A stretch of DNA of 64,000 nt. It comes from Zonotrichia leucophrys gambelii. Its lineage: Eukaryota; Chordata; Aves; Passeriformes; Passerellidae. Shown one piece after another: positions 12,361-22,826 of the stretch. The number at the start of each line of letters is the position of its first letter. The first letter of the stretch is position 1. Position numbers and translations under genes: made by a program. The notes beneath the pieces were generated by a model. That model ran no database searches. It was not told the origin of the DNA and saw only the letters and a list, made by a program, of their open reading frames with translations. The stretch covers positions 36,976,397-37,040,396 of the forward strand of contig NC_088172.1 of assembly GCF_028769735.1 (NCBI RefSeq), read 5' to 3'.

Positions 12361-13069
12361 AGGATCCTGCTCTCCCTGGATATTCCTCAGGGAAGAACAT
12401 TATCCTGCCTTGTCTCCACCAAGGCAATGCCCATCTCCTGACACATTGGCCAAAGGACACACACAGCAAAGGAAGGTGATTAACAAATCCCAGACCAAAC
12501 ATGCCCCACACCAAACTCTCTGAGAGTGGGCTCCAGGGGGACCTGGGCACAAGGGGAAACAACCAGCAAGAAGAAGTCCAAATGAAGCAAAGCTCAGCTC
12601 CTGCGATGGACAACTGCCCGACTCAGAAGGGCCGTGTAAACAGAACGTGTGTGGAGGGACATCTCACCCAGGCAGCCAAAGGGACTCCCAAAGCCAGGAA
12701 GGACACATTTCCCCTTCCCTCCTGTCTGTACCATGCCACTGGAGGTCACAGAAGCCCCTAACTCCTGAGGGTTTTACATTGACATACTTGTGTGAAAAGC
12801 CCTGTGTCCCCCGATGCTCCCCAAGTCCCCACCTCGGCGCTGGGTGGCTCTGATTCCTGGATATATCACTGACCCATGCTCCTGCCTGAGCTTCCAGCCA
12901 TCACAACATCCCAAATAAGCAGATTTTCCCCTCTAAGGTGAGGGTATGGTCTGCTAGATGGGACTTTCCAAACCATTACAAAGTGAAAGTCGCTGTGACT
13001 CGGGAAAGTCCACAAGACACTTGCTGCCTCTTCACTCTCTTTGACTTGATACTGCAAGGATATTCATGG
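12361..13069. other. Intergenic spacer between CR1 copies
   Basis: No gene or repeat that I can name. Part of it could be more diverged CR1 sequence. Confidence 0.45.
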
Positions 13070-13785
13070 ACTTCATCCAGGGCAAATGCCATGTCCAGTG
13101 TCTGGGAAGGAATAACCCCCAGGCTACAACAGGCTGGGGGTGACTGGTGGAGGAGCAGCTGTGCAGAAAGGGCAGTGAGTCAGCAATGCATCATCACAGC
13201 AAAGAAGGCAAACAGGCCCCCGGGCTGCATTAGGCAGAGCATTGCCAGCAGGTAGAGAAGGCAACTCCTCCCCTCTGCTCAGCCCTGCTGACACCATGAC
13301 TGGGTATTGCAACAGCCTCCAGTACAAGAGATGGAGACACATGGAAAAGAGCCCAGGGAAAGGCCATCAGGACAACCAGAGCTCACACAGCCCTGTGGGA
13401 TCTCACAGCCTGGGAAGGGAGGCTGAGCATGCAGGGCTGGAGAAGAGAAGCTCTGGTGTACCTGCAAGGAGGATATGGAGATGATGAACTCAAGCTGTAC
13501 ACAGAGGTGCACAAGGGGAACTCAACAGACCCTGGACATGAGCTGAAGCCAGGCAGGTTCAGACTGGATATGAGAAAACTGTTCCCACTATGAGGAGAGC
13601 AGTTCAGCACCGATACAGGGTATCCAAAAAGGCTGTGCTGCCTCCAGCCTTGGAGGTCTCTAAGAACCAACTCACTAAAGCCCCAATCAACCTGGTCTGA
13701 CCCCAGAGCTGGCAGGATGAGGAGGTTGGGCTGGAGACCTCCTGCAGTCCCTTCCCACATGAGCTCTGCTGTCATGCTACAGTGT
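13070..13785 (+). mobile_element. CR1 LINE fragment, degraded
   Basis: Sense-oriented CR1 with the ORF2 C-terminal order visible: a 'gcaaatgccatgtccagtg' block, a 'gggctgcattaggcagagc' block, 'gctggagaagagaagctctg', the 'aggttcagactggatatgag' block and the tail 'ggctggagacctcctgcagt' with 'cccttcccacatgagctctg'. Frames are broken throughout. Confidence 0.8.
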
Positions 13786-14364
13786 CCAAGGCCATCCCAT
13801 GCCCAAGACATACAGTGCATCTGTGGCTCAGCAGTGCCAAATGCTGGCTTTCCTCTCTAGGAACAGCCCTGGTGATTGCATCTCCTCCCCTGCTGGGGGA
13901 CCTCCACCAAACCCACAGCTACCAGATGGCCAAAAGCTGCCTCCCCCAGCACTAGCAGGGAGAGGGGGAGCAGGGAGCCTCCCGGCGCTCTCCCAGGCAT
14001 CCCTAACCACAGCACATTGTTCTGGGCATCACACAATAACCCCAGACAGAGCAGGGCGTCGTGGGGGTGTGAGATCCACAGTCACGTCCAGGAACAAAGC
14101 CCTGTGGGAGGGCAGGGGGCTGAGTGCCTGGTGTAGGGTGCAGGAGGGAAGAGGAGGGCAGCTCTCTTTCCTCTGTCCCAGTCAGAATTTGATTATCCAA
14201 ACCCAGAGATCGTAAACGTCCCCCACTCATCTGGTAACAATAAGGAGCCAGGGAACAGCTTGTCCTTGCCTGGCACCACGCCACTGACCAGGCCATGCAG
14301 CCAGAGCCACCTCCCCAGGCCCCTGATCCTCACCCCTGCTCTCTGCAGAACCTGCAAGGGTTGC

Positions 14365-14630
14365 AGCAAGGGGGGGTCAGCCTCTTCTCCCAGGGAACTA
14401 ACGAGGATTAGCCTCAAGCTGCATCAGGGGAGGTTCAGGTTGGACATCAGGAGGAAATTCTTCATGGAAAGGGTTGTTAAACATTGGAATGGATTGCCCA
14501 GGGAGGCAGTGGAGTCACTGTCCCTGGAGATGTTTAAGGAAAGATGGGACCTGGCACTGAGTGCCGTGGTCTGGTTGACAAGGTGGTGATGATCTCAGAG
14601 GTCTTTTCCAACCCCACTGATTCTGGGAGT
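14365..14630 (+). mobile_element. CR1 LINE 3' fragment with partly open ORF2 end
   Basis: The C-terminal end of CR1 ORF2 is still readable ([15 protein letters not shown], then [16 protein letters not shown]), followed by a short 3' UTR ending with 'ggtcttttccaaccccactg'. It is sense-oriented and 5'-truncated. The tail differs from the 'cccatggcagggggttgg' type of the other copies here, so it belongs to a different CR1 subfamily. Confidence 0.9.
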
Positions 14631-17600
14631 CTGAGTCACTCCTCTTCCACTCCTGCTTGAGCACAAGGTGAGCCTGGTGATGGAAACCAAAGGTCTACAA
14701 GTTCCTGGGTCAAACTCCTCTCACTCTGTGGCCTTTAGACCTGGGCCCAGCACCACCAGTATCAGAAATTGTGCATAAGAAATGGCTGCCCTTGGGTTTT
14801 CACTTTATTTAGTGAGTCTGATTCTGAGAGAGGACAATATGGGGCTCCTGCTAAAGGCATCACTGATGGGTAGCGGTTAGTAGGGATGGATGGATGGATG
14901 GATGGATGGATGGATGGATGGATGGATGGATGGATGGATGGATGAATAGCAGATGTCTGGGAGAAATGCACAGTCTGCAGCTTGAGACCAGTGAACTGGC
15001 ACAGTGGGAGGCTGCAGGATGGAGGCAGTAGCCAGTTTTCCTAGGGGCCATGGAAAGGCAACGAGAAAGGGAAAGATGAACACGCCTCTGTGTATTTTGG
15101 ATGGGGTTGCTGTTTGTTGTTACATTATCTGCTTTCCTGTTTCCCTTGCCTCCCTTCCCTCCAGTGGGGCACTGTTTGGTTAAGTTTCTTTATTCACAAC
15201 TGGGGAAGGATAGCTGAGGAGGGAAGCAGGGGGAGGATGGCTGAGGCATGACGTGAGGGAAGTAGCACAGAGGCAGATGTGGAAGGCTTGTAGGGCAGGA
15301 GAATCCCTTGAGAATCCAGGCTGGTTTGTCTAAATTTTCCAATGTTTCTGGCTAGAAATTAGTGACATGTTTGTGAGGACCCTTAAAAATTAAGGGTTCC
15401 TTAATTGCTCTCTTGTGCTGCCAGAAAGGTTACATTTATTACAGAATTACCTCGGTTGCAGCATCCAGAATTTTGAAGGATGTGTCCTGGCTCATTTTCA
15501 AGGACAGTTTGCTCCACAGACACTTCAGGACTTGAAGAGGTTTCCAAAGGTGAAATGGAAAACACTGTGCTAAAAGCAGGAATGTGGTAGCTACATGTCC
15601 AGCCCTCTGCTACCTCTAACCAGGCTTATCCCATAGCTGTGGCACTGGGGTCCCACCATCCCACTGCCTTGCAGTGATGGGGCAGGGTGAAATGAGCTGC
15701 AAGCAAGGCCTGGTGCAGCCACAGTGCTCCCAAGGCACTCCCCAGCCATGATCATGTCACAGCAGTCATTCCCAAACTGCTGCTGGGGCTGTCCCAGGAA
15801 CCTCTCAGCAGCCCTGCCCAGTTCCCTCAGTCTCAGGCCTTTAACCCCAGCTGTCACTGTAACCCCAAATGGCATCTCTGCTTCTCCTCTGACCTGAGGT
15901 GACCTTGTAACCAGCTCTGCTGCAGCATTTGTACCCACACTGATTATCTTTCACCCACAGGCTGCCTGGAACCATCCCTCACCCCCACCCTATCACTCTT
16001 GCATCAGCTTTGGTGTTGCGCAGCCTCCACACACCCAGACTACTAATCTGGCACAAAAATAACTGAGTGGAAAAAGGGAACAGGTTTCTGCTAAGTCAGG
16101 GCCAAGTTACCCCGCACAAGAGCTAAGATAAAGGGAGGATGGGCTGGAAGCCTGGAGCTGCAGGAGAATGGACAGGAATGAGACCTGTGTGCTGGCAAGC
16201 TCTTAGGCTGTTTCAAGCTGATGTGTTTAAACCATGGATCAAAGTGATTTGAGCTCAGGGTGTGGGACTCATGCCTCCTTCTCCCTCACATCCAGCTGGA
16301 GTTTAACTGGTGGCAAACAGAGCAGAAACAATCACAGAGAGGGTCTGACAAGCTGCTAAGGGAACAGAAAACCTGCCCAGTTTATAGGAAGGACCTGGAG
16401 GCTGGTGAGATGGGAGGGATGTGTTCTTCTCAGGAGCTGGCCTGTGAACTGCTCACTGCTTTACAAATCCAGCCCTGTTATTCTTTCCAGCAAGAGTCCC
16501 CACTAAGGATCCTTTCTTCCAAAGTCATTTAGCACCGGGGCTAATTCTCAGTTTCCTGGAGGAGGATTTGCAGGCAGTTAAAATGTGTGAAGGCAGGAGA
16601 GTGCCAGACTGCAGGGAGCTTCCTACAGCCTCCTCTTGCCTCCTAAACTGGAGTGTAATGCAAGGCTGGAGCTCTCCTGCTGGAAGCCCTGCTCCCTGGG
16701 TTTTCATCTCCACTGAAAGCTTATCATGACATAACCAGCTCCTTGTACAACCCACTGGGTTACTCTAAGCAGTGTAAAGTATAAACTATAAAGGACTATA
16801 AATTAGTCCTTAAGCTCTGCTTATGTGATGATTAAATGGCCTGAAGTGATTTAAATCTGCCAAGCTTGGGCGGGGCTTTTGAAGAGTTGCGCTGGATGCA
16901 GGAGCTCAGGGGAGATGAGAACACCTCGCCACCTCCAGGTGACCCTGCCCTGCTCCCCGCGGAGCTCAGGACACCCAGCCCCGCCTGGAGCCCGGCAGCT
17001 GCCGAGTCCCACCAGGCTGCTCCAGGCACATTTCCCACCGCAGCAAAGGCTGGGAACACCCAGCGCTGCCAGGGCTGAGGCTGCACAAACCCCGGTGACT
17101 CAGAGAGCCGGCGTGTTCCCAGGCTCCGTCACCTACCCACGCTGAGGCTGACCCGTTACTGATTTCCCCGATGGTTTCCTCTGTGCCATCTGGGACCTCA
17201 GCCTCATATTTCTCCCTGCTGCTTGCCTCCTGAGCTATCCCCATCCAGGGTCCCCTCCATCCCCCCATCATCCTCACGGATGCAGGAGAGCTCTGCCTTC
17301 CTCGCTGTGCTGTGACCTGATAGCCCTGGGAGCCGCTGAAAGGCTCTGGGTCTCGGTTTAGGGAGGCACTAACCCACACGGAGGCAGCCCTTGCCCCTTT
17401 TCAAGGACACTTGAGTTTAATGTGTGCTTTTATCGCCTGGTCAGGCACTATTTTAAGCTCTTTGCATGTCTTTGTTGTCACTCTTAACTGCCCTGAATAA
17501 CTCAGTATCCAATACACATCAAATAAGTGTGCAGGGACAGTAGAGCCCCATGTGAGCTACTTCTCACCCTGATCATCCTCCCCCCATGAACACCACTACC

Positions 17601-19677
17601 TGATTAAACTGTGGCTAAGATTATCTGTGACCACTCAGCAATGAGATCCGCCCTGCTGGAGGCAGCTGGGCTGCTGAGCATGGTCACTTGGGAAGTGACA
17701 TTCTCCTGGGGCTCCAAATGAAACCCCAAGGGTGCAGAGCCAGCCTGAGCAGAGGGAGCAGTGTGCTGCGCTCTGTGCAGTGAAGCCTGTGGCGTTAGGA
17801 GTGGTGACAGTTCTTTGCTGGCTCCCCTCTGTACCAGGAGGATGTAGGCTGGATTAGGCAGTGCCTGCCCGTGCCACTCCAATGGCCCTGCAGGTGACAC
17901 AGGCTCAAAGCTGGCAGGATCACGTGTGCTGGGTAATCTGACACAGAGGGGATCTTGCACCCACAGCTGACATGGATAACAGATTGGCAGGGAGGGCTGC
18001 TTGCTCTCTGTATTTGATGTTGAACCTGCAAGAGTGCACAGTCCTTCCTGGAAAGCAACTGGCTTTGGGAAGCTCTTACCGAGCTTTGCAGGGCTCTCTG
18101 AAAGCTCTGCAAACCATCCCGTCTCTTGTCACCTCCCTGTGCCACTTAGGCCATGCTGCCCACAGAGGAGCAAGACAACACGTGATTGATCCTCTGCTTA
18201 GCAGGAGGCTCTGAGCTCTGCTGCCAGCCCTCTGCTTATGGCTAAAACTCCTAATCCACTGCTTCACTTCCTCCAGGGTAAACCCAGGGACATTGCAAGG
18301 CTTTCAGGTTCATCCATAAAAATGCAATGCTCTTCATCATTTTTCATTTCAGCTTCACGACCATCAAGATACCCCAGCTGAGAGCAAGGCTTGGCTTTGT
18401 TAGGCACTGTTCAAGCCTCAGCCCCAGAGCACCTGCACCAAGCAGAGGGAAAGGGATGAGGAAGGGAGGAGGGAGGTGAATGAGGGCACTGGAGGAGGTG
18501 CCCAGGGTCCCAGTGCTTCTGCTGAGGTTAACAAGAGCATTCTGCTTCTGTAGCCAGACCTCACTCTGCAGCTGAGCCAAAGCACCTCCTGCAAAACAAG
18601 ACTCCAAAGGGATAAAACCCCCAAACAAGAAGCTTCAAATGCATCCATCATTTTAACTTGGAGAGGTGCAGATGTGACTGCTAGGCTTGTTCCACATGTA
18701 CCAAACCAGGTGGGCAGGCAGCTGTGGCTTTCAGTCAGATAAAAGTTGTCCTGCTTGACAGCACTTGCATGACTTGGGGGTCAGGAAGGAAACTTCTTCA
18801 CAGCAAGTCAGTGACCTGGGAAGAATGTGAGATGCCAGCCTCACGAGCCTCACCCCCTGATCTCACCAGGGGAGAAGATGCAGGGCCACCTGCTCTTTAC
18901 CTGCTCCCTCACCTCCCCATCCCACCTGCTGGTTATCCCACAACCCTGGGCACAGGGCTGAGGTAGTGTTCATGCCTGGCCATCAGATGCTCCTTCTCCT
19001 TTCTTAAAGTCCTCTGGGAAAACAGGCTCTACAGCTGTGCTCCCACCATTTCCAGAAGAGAGATCAGCTCAGGTGTGATGGCAACCACATCTCCACCCAA
19101 CAGCTGGCCACGCTTCACTCCCCATCTGCCACCCCTGGCTCCCTGGTGCCTGGTCCTGAAATCCCATGGGGTTCTTGAGGAGGAAAACCCATCAGTGATA
19201 ACACACCTGGCTTGAAATGGCTGTGCTTTTGTATACATGTGTGTGTATATCTATATATTCCTGCTGGGAACATCCGCTCTTGGTAGACATTTCCCTTCCC
19301 AGTTTCCTGGAGATCACAGGGAGGGTCAAAGGGGTGAGAACGCCCACCCAAACTCTCCCTTCCCTCACCCAGGGAAGTCTATGGGCTTTGTTGATTTAAC
19401 TTCCCAATTCATGTTAATGCAAGTTGTACTTGTGGTTTCTATATGAACTGGAGTCACAAATTTTCCCATGCAGCAGCTACTTTCCCATAACAACAACACC
19501 AACACAGAAATGTTCTGTTTCTATGGGAGATGTGGAAGCAATGGTCCATATACAGAGAATGAGGCAGTCTGAAAACGAAATTATGTCTGCCCCATTAGCC
19601 TGGCGTCTTCTAGTGCGAGTGGGGATGAGAAATCACTTCCTGGAATGCTTCTGGTTTCTACAGGGGGAAACAAGTGA
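14631..19677. other. Intergenic DNA, no gene seen
   Basis: About 5 kb without a supportable exon, RNA gene or clear mobile element apart from the GGAT microsatellite listed separately. Open frames on both strands are short and unrelated to known families. Confidence 0.5.
14884..14944. repeat. (GGAT)n microsatellite
   Basis: Roughly 15 perfect copies of the tetranucleotide GGAT. On the reverse strand this gives the artefactual Ser-Ile-His-Pro protein repeats. Such a pure run is probably length-polymorphic. Confidence 0.98.
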
Positions 19678-19829
19678 TGGTGCCCCATCCTCAGAAGGGT
19701 TCCAGACCTGGCTGGATAGGGTCCTGAGCAATCTGGTCTAGTGGAAACTGTTCCTGCCCATGGCAGGGGGTTGGAAGGAGATGATTTTTAAGGTCTTTTC
19801 CAACCCAAACCATTCTGTGATTCCATAGT
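19678..19829 (+). mobile_element. CR1 LINE 3' UTR fragment
   Basis: Sense-oriented CR1 tail with 'cctggctggatagggtcctg', 'tgcccatggcagggggttgg' and 'ttccaacccaaaccattctg', ending in a degenerate 'tgattcc'. The element may begin up to 50 bp earlier. Confidence 0.88.
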
Positions 19830-21985
19830 TCTGTGGCATATTCAAAATTTCCCAAATAACTCCTCTTGGCAAGACAATTCCTCCCATTTCATGAATAGGC
19901 TTGAATAAGCCTGAGATGAGTAAGCAGGAGCACTGGCTTTCCTGACAAGAGAAGAGACCTTGCTGTTGGAGAGATGATAATTTCTGGTGGCAAACCAGGT
20001 CAGTGGATGCCTACTCGGACTCCTACCACCAGCTTAGCAAAGACCCAGCAGTATTTGGCCAATATGAGCAGTGAGTTTCACCTACTCTGATTAAAAAAAC
20101 CCTCCTTGTTTTTCAAAGTTACCAGTTCACTGACCTGGGTGTATTTGAATGACTCACGGGGTGGCACAAGGGGGAAAAAGGAACCGAATGCAGGGAGGCG
20201 AGGAGGAACTTCTTGAGCTGCTGCTGCTTCCAACAAAAACACTTCACATGAAACCCCAACCTCAGCCATCCGTTCCCTATTTTCCTCTCAAAGAGTGACA
20301 AAAGTGGAGAAGCAGCAAGTTGGTCACTAATAAGTAATTTACATCTCAGCCAGTATGAACCAGCGCGGGCAGCGTGACTGGGGTTTGTCATTGCAAGGGC
20401 TCTGAGGGGGGAGGGACAGGGGATTTGCAGATCAGCCCGTGCATTTTTGGATAATCTCTGGACTGCCTTTAGGTTCTGTATAAATAATAATAATTAAAAG
20501 CGGATGTAACTAATTGGAATCCATTCCAAAGCAGTAACATGATCCATCTTATTGCCAATCCCCTGAGTCACCCTGTCCTCCAGATGATTATTTTTCTGCT
20601 TTTCCCTAATACAATCTGAACGCTGCCCTTCACAGTGCTGATGGACCCAGCGTGGGTTGGAGCTGTTGGGGCTTTTCAAGCCCTCTTCCAGCCCAGACAC
20701 AACCAGGCCACTTAGTCCTGCACCAAGAGTTGCCTTGTTTTTCATCAGAGAGCTACACATTCTTAAAATTAAAATTCACTCCACCATCCACAAGCCTGGT
20801 GTTAACCCAGTTGTGTTATTGCCTATTACTTGCCCAATTTATTTTGAATTAAAAGCAGCGATGGGCATCCCATTGCTTTTGAAGAACTTTGCTGTGTCCT
20901 GGTTTGCATTTTGATCTCTTGTTGGGATGAGGCTCCCCTTCGCTGACCTCCTGGGAAGAGCATGCTGTTCCCGGGTTTGGAGGCCCCGAGGGAAGGCAAA
21001 GCCCAAAGCAAGGCTCTGCAGCACTTGCACAGAGCACAGCCAGCTGTGGGGAACATCTTCTCCCTGCACACGTGACACACTCGGTCTCATTCCCCCCGGG
21101 AACAGCAGTCCTGCCACCGCCACCCCAACTCTGGGAGGGAAGCTCTCCTGACTCATTCCCAGGCTCCCAAGGGTCATTACTCCTCTCCAGCTCCCTTCCA
21201 GCAACAGAGATGGAGAAAGTGTGGGGAGAAAAACTCCACTTTGTCTGGGAGAGGAGCCTTCTAGCTGGACTCAAAACTCCCTGGAATAGGAAAGAGGCTT
21301 CTGGTGAGCTTCAGAAGGGCTTGGATGGAATCCACACTTCTTTAGAGCAAGAGCACCACATTCTCCCCCACCCCTGCCCTTTTTTAGATGGGATTTTATA
21401 AATTCTGTGCTGTTTCCTTTGGCATGGCATTGAAACCCTCCCTTGGTTCATCTGCCTTCAGGGCATCTCCAGAAGGTGACTGCTGGTGATCAGGATTTCT
21501 GCAGGCTCTGGAAATCAGATGTTTGAGTGTTTTTCTCAATAGATAACCAGACATGTGGAGACTCATAAATAGTCTTGATTTGCAGAACTCATAAACCTTG
21601 AAGGCCCTGATACCTGGGGGTGCCCTGGACTCCTGGTCAGACTTTGGAACAATACTGAAGTCTCACCTCCGTTCACATTTCCTGAAAGGACCATGGACAC
21701 AGGTTGCATCCTTTCCAGTCCTGACTCTGGCCCCATCTCCTGTTTCCCCTGATGCCCTGGACAAACCTGGATCTGTTTCCATCACTTGCCACAGCGGTCA
21801 ATGGACACTGTGACCGTCACCCTGCTCTGCCCACCCTGCTCAGATGCTGCAAGATGGGCACTGAGGGCACTGCCCATCTGTCTGTGCTGTGGCCACCCTC
21901 AGCATCCAGCTAATCCTCCTCCATGGAGGGATAGGTCTGTTCCCTGATAGGAACAGGAACATCCCATCACAGGGAATGTGGTACG
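19830..21985. other. Proximal upstream region, no gene seen
   Basis: Non-repetitive sequence leading to the promoter. No exon is supported. A candidate regulatory block at 20320-20640 is listed separately. Confidence 0.5.
20320..20640. promoter_or_regulatory. Candidate upstream enhancer-like block
   Basis: Unique-looking AT-rich sequence about 2.3 kb upstream of the start codon. It contains a TAA-repeat with TAATTA, and the inverted half-sites TGGAAT-CC-ATTCCA at 20515-20528; the second half (CATTCC) matches the TEAD/MCAT core. The function is inferred from motifs only. Confidence 0.3.
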
Positions 21986-22213
21986 TGTTCATAGAGTCAT
22001 GGAATGGTTTAGGTTGGAATGGGCATTGAAAGGCTGTCTAGTTCCAACCCCCATTCCACCGGCAGGGATGCCACCAGGCTGCTCAGAGACCCGTCCCAGC
22101 TGGCCTGGGGATGAGGGACGAGGCAGGGATGGGGCTCCACATCTTCTCTGGACAACCTGTGCCAGTGCTCAGCACCCCTTTCGTGAAAAATTTCTTCCCT
22201 GTATGTCTAACAT
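21986..22213 (-). mobile_element. CR1 LINE fragment next to the CpG island
   Basis: Antisense CR1: it begins with the reverse complement of the CR1 end (atagagtcatggaatggttt, aggttggaatgggc) and runs to 'aaaaatttcttccctgtatg'. It ends within about 70 bp of the start of the GC-rich island, so it forms the distal edge of the TNFRSF21 promoter region. Confidence 0.9.
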
Positions 22214-22394
22214 TGGACAACACGAAAAACAAAACAAACAAAAGTCCGCCCGACGATTTCACGGTGCCGAGCACTCACACCCCGCTGTGATTCCTCCGCG
22301 CCCGCTACCCCGGCACGGCTGAGCCCACCCCGACCCACAGCACGGGGGGATGCGGAGTGGCCGCTGTCCCCCGGCCGGGGCGGGCGATGGGACC

Positions 22395-22470
22395 GGCCGC
22401 TGTCCCCGCGCTGTGCCCTTCCCCGCGCTGTCCCCGTGCTGTGCCCGTCCCCGCGCTGTCCCCGCGCCGC
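22395..22470. repeat. GC-rich imperfect minisatellite in the promoter
   Basis: Four to five imperfect copies of a unit like 'ccccgcgctgtgccc', with variants ending tgtcc or tgcccgtcc. The C-rich strand is the + strand, so the template strand carries G-runs. Confidence 0.75.
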
Positions 22471-22594
22471 GGGAGGGCGCCCTGGCGCGCGGGCGGGTGA
22501 CGCCACGGCCGGGCCCCGCCCCGCGCTGTCCCCGCGCGCCGCCCCCACGTGCGCGCCGCCCCCGCGGCAGAGCGCGCGCGGCGGCCCCGCAGCA

Positions 22595-22615
22595 GGGCAG
22601 GGCAGGGCAGGTGGG
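22595..22615 (+). other. G-quadruplex motif, probable 5' UTR
   Basis: Four GGG tracts at 22595-97, 22600-02, 22605-07 and 22613-15, with loops of 2, 2 and 5 bases, fit the standard G3+N1-7 rule. It lies on the coding strand about 160 bp before the start codon, so it could form in DNA, or in RNA if transcription starts upstream of it. Confidence 0.6.
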
Positions 22616-22701
22616 AGCGCGGCTGGGCCCCCGCCCCGCCCGGCCCGGCCCGGCCCCGGCCTCGGCCCCGGCTCGGCCCCGGGCCCGGCCCGGCCCCCGC
22701 C

Positions 22702-22743
22702 ATGGGCGCCCGGCCGCCGCCGGCCCCGCGCCCCGCCGCCTGA
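22702..22743 (+). CDS. Upstream ORF of 13 codons in the TNFRSF21 5' leader
   Basis: An ATG at 22702 in strong initiation context (G at -3, G at +4) opens a frame of 13 codons (MGARPPPAPRPAA) that stops with TGA at 22741-22743. The stop is 29 nt before the main ATG at 22773. If the transcript begins upstream, ribosomes that translate this uORF would have little distance to reinitiate, so it would be expected to dampen receptor synthesis. Whether it is in the mRNA depends on the unmapped start site. The peptide itself looks like translated GC-rich DNA. Confidence 0.45.
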   Translation: MGARPPPAPRPAA

Positions 22744-22772
22744 GGCAGCGCCTCGCCCGCAGCCCCGGCACC

Positions 22773-22826
22773 ATGGGGGCCGCCGCGGCGGGCCGGAGCT
22801 CCGCCGGGTTCGCCGGCATCCTCGCG
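22773..22826 (+). CDS. TNFRSF21: TNFRSF21 coding exon 1: start of signal peptide
   Basis: Encodes residues 1-18 ([18 protein letters not shown]), then a clean donor GCG|gtgagt; phase 0. The ATG has A at -3 and G at +4. With the first residues of exon 2 ([10 protein letters not shown]) it forms a hydrophobic signal sequence with cleavage expected near residue 26-28. This N-terminus is shorter than the human one as I recall it (about 41 residues) and lacks the human Arg-rich pre-segment. The frame upstream of the ATG in the same phase offers no better start. Confidence 0.88.

Noticed and set aside
14884..14944. Regular repeats suggesting an array such as CRISPR
   Set aside because: This is a pure tetranucleotide microsatellite with no spacers, and the genome is a vertebrate's.
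1..22200. A neighbouring gene (CD2AP or ADGRF1 by synteny) in the flanks
   Set aside because: I could not find exons of SH3 domains or of adhesion GPCR segments on either strand in the upstream or downstream flanks.
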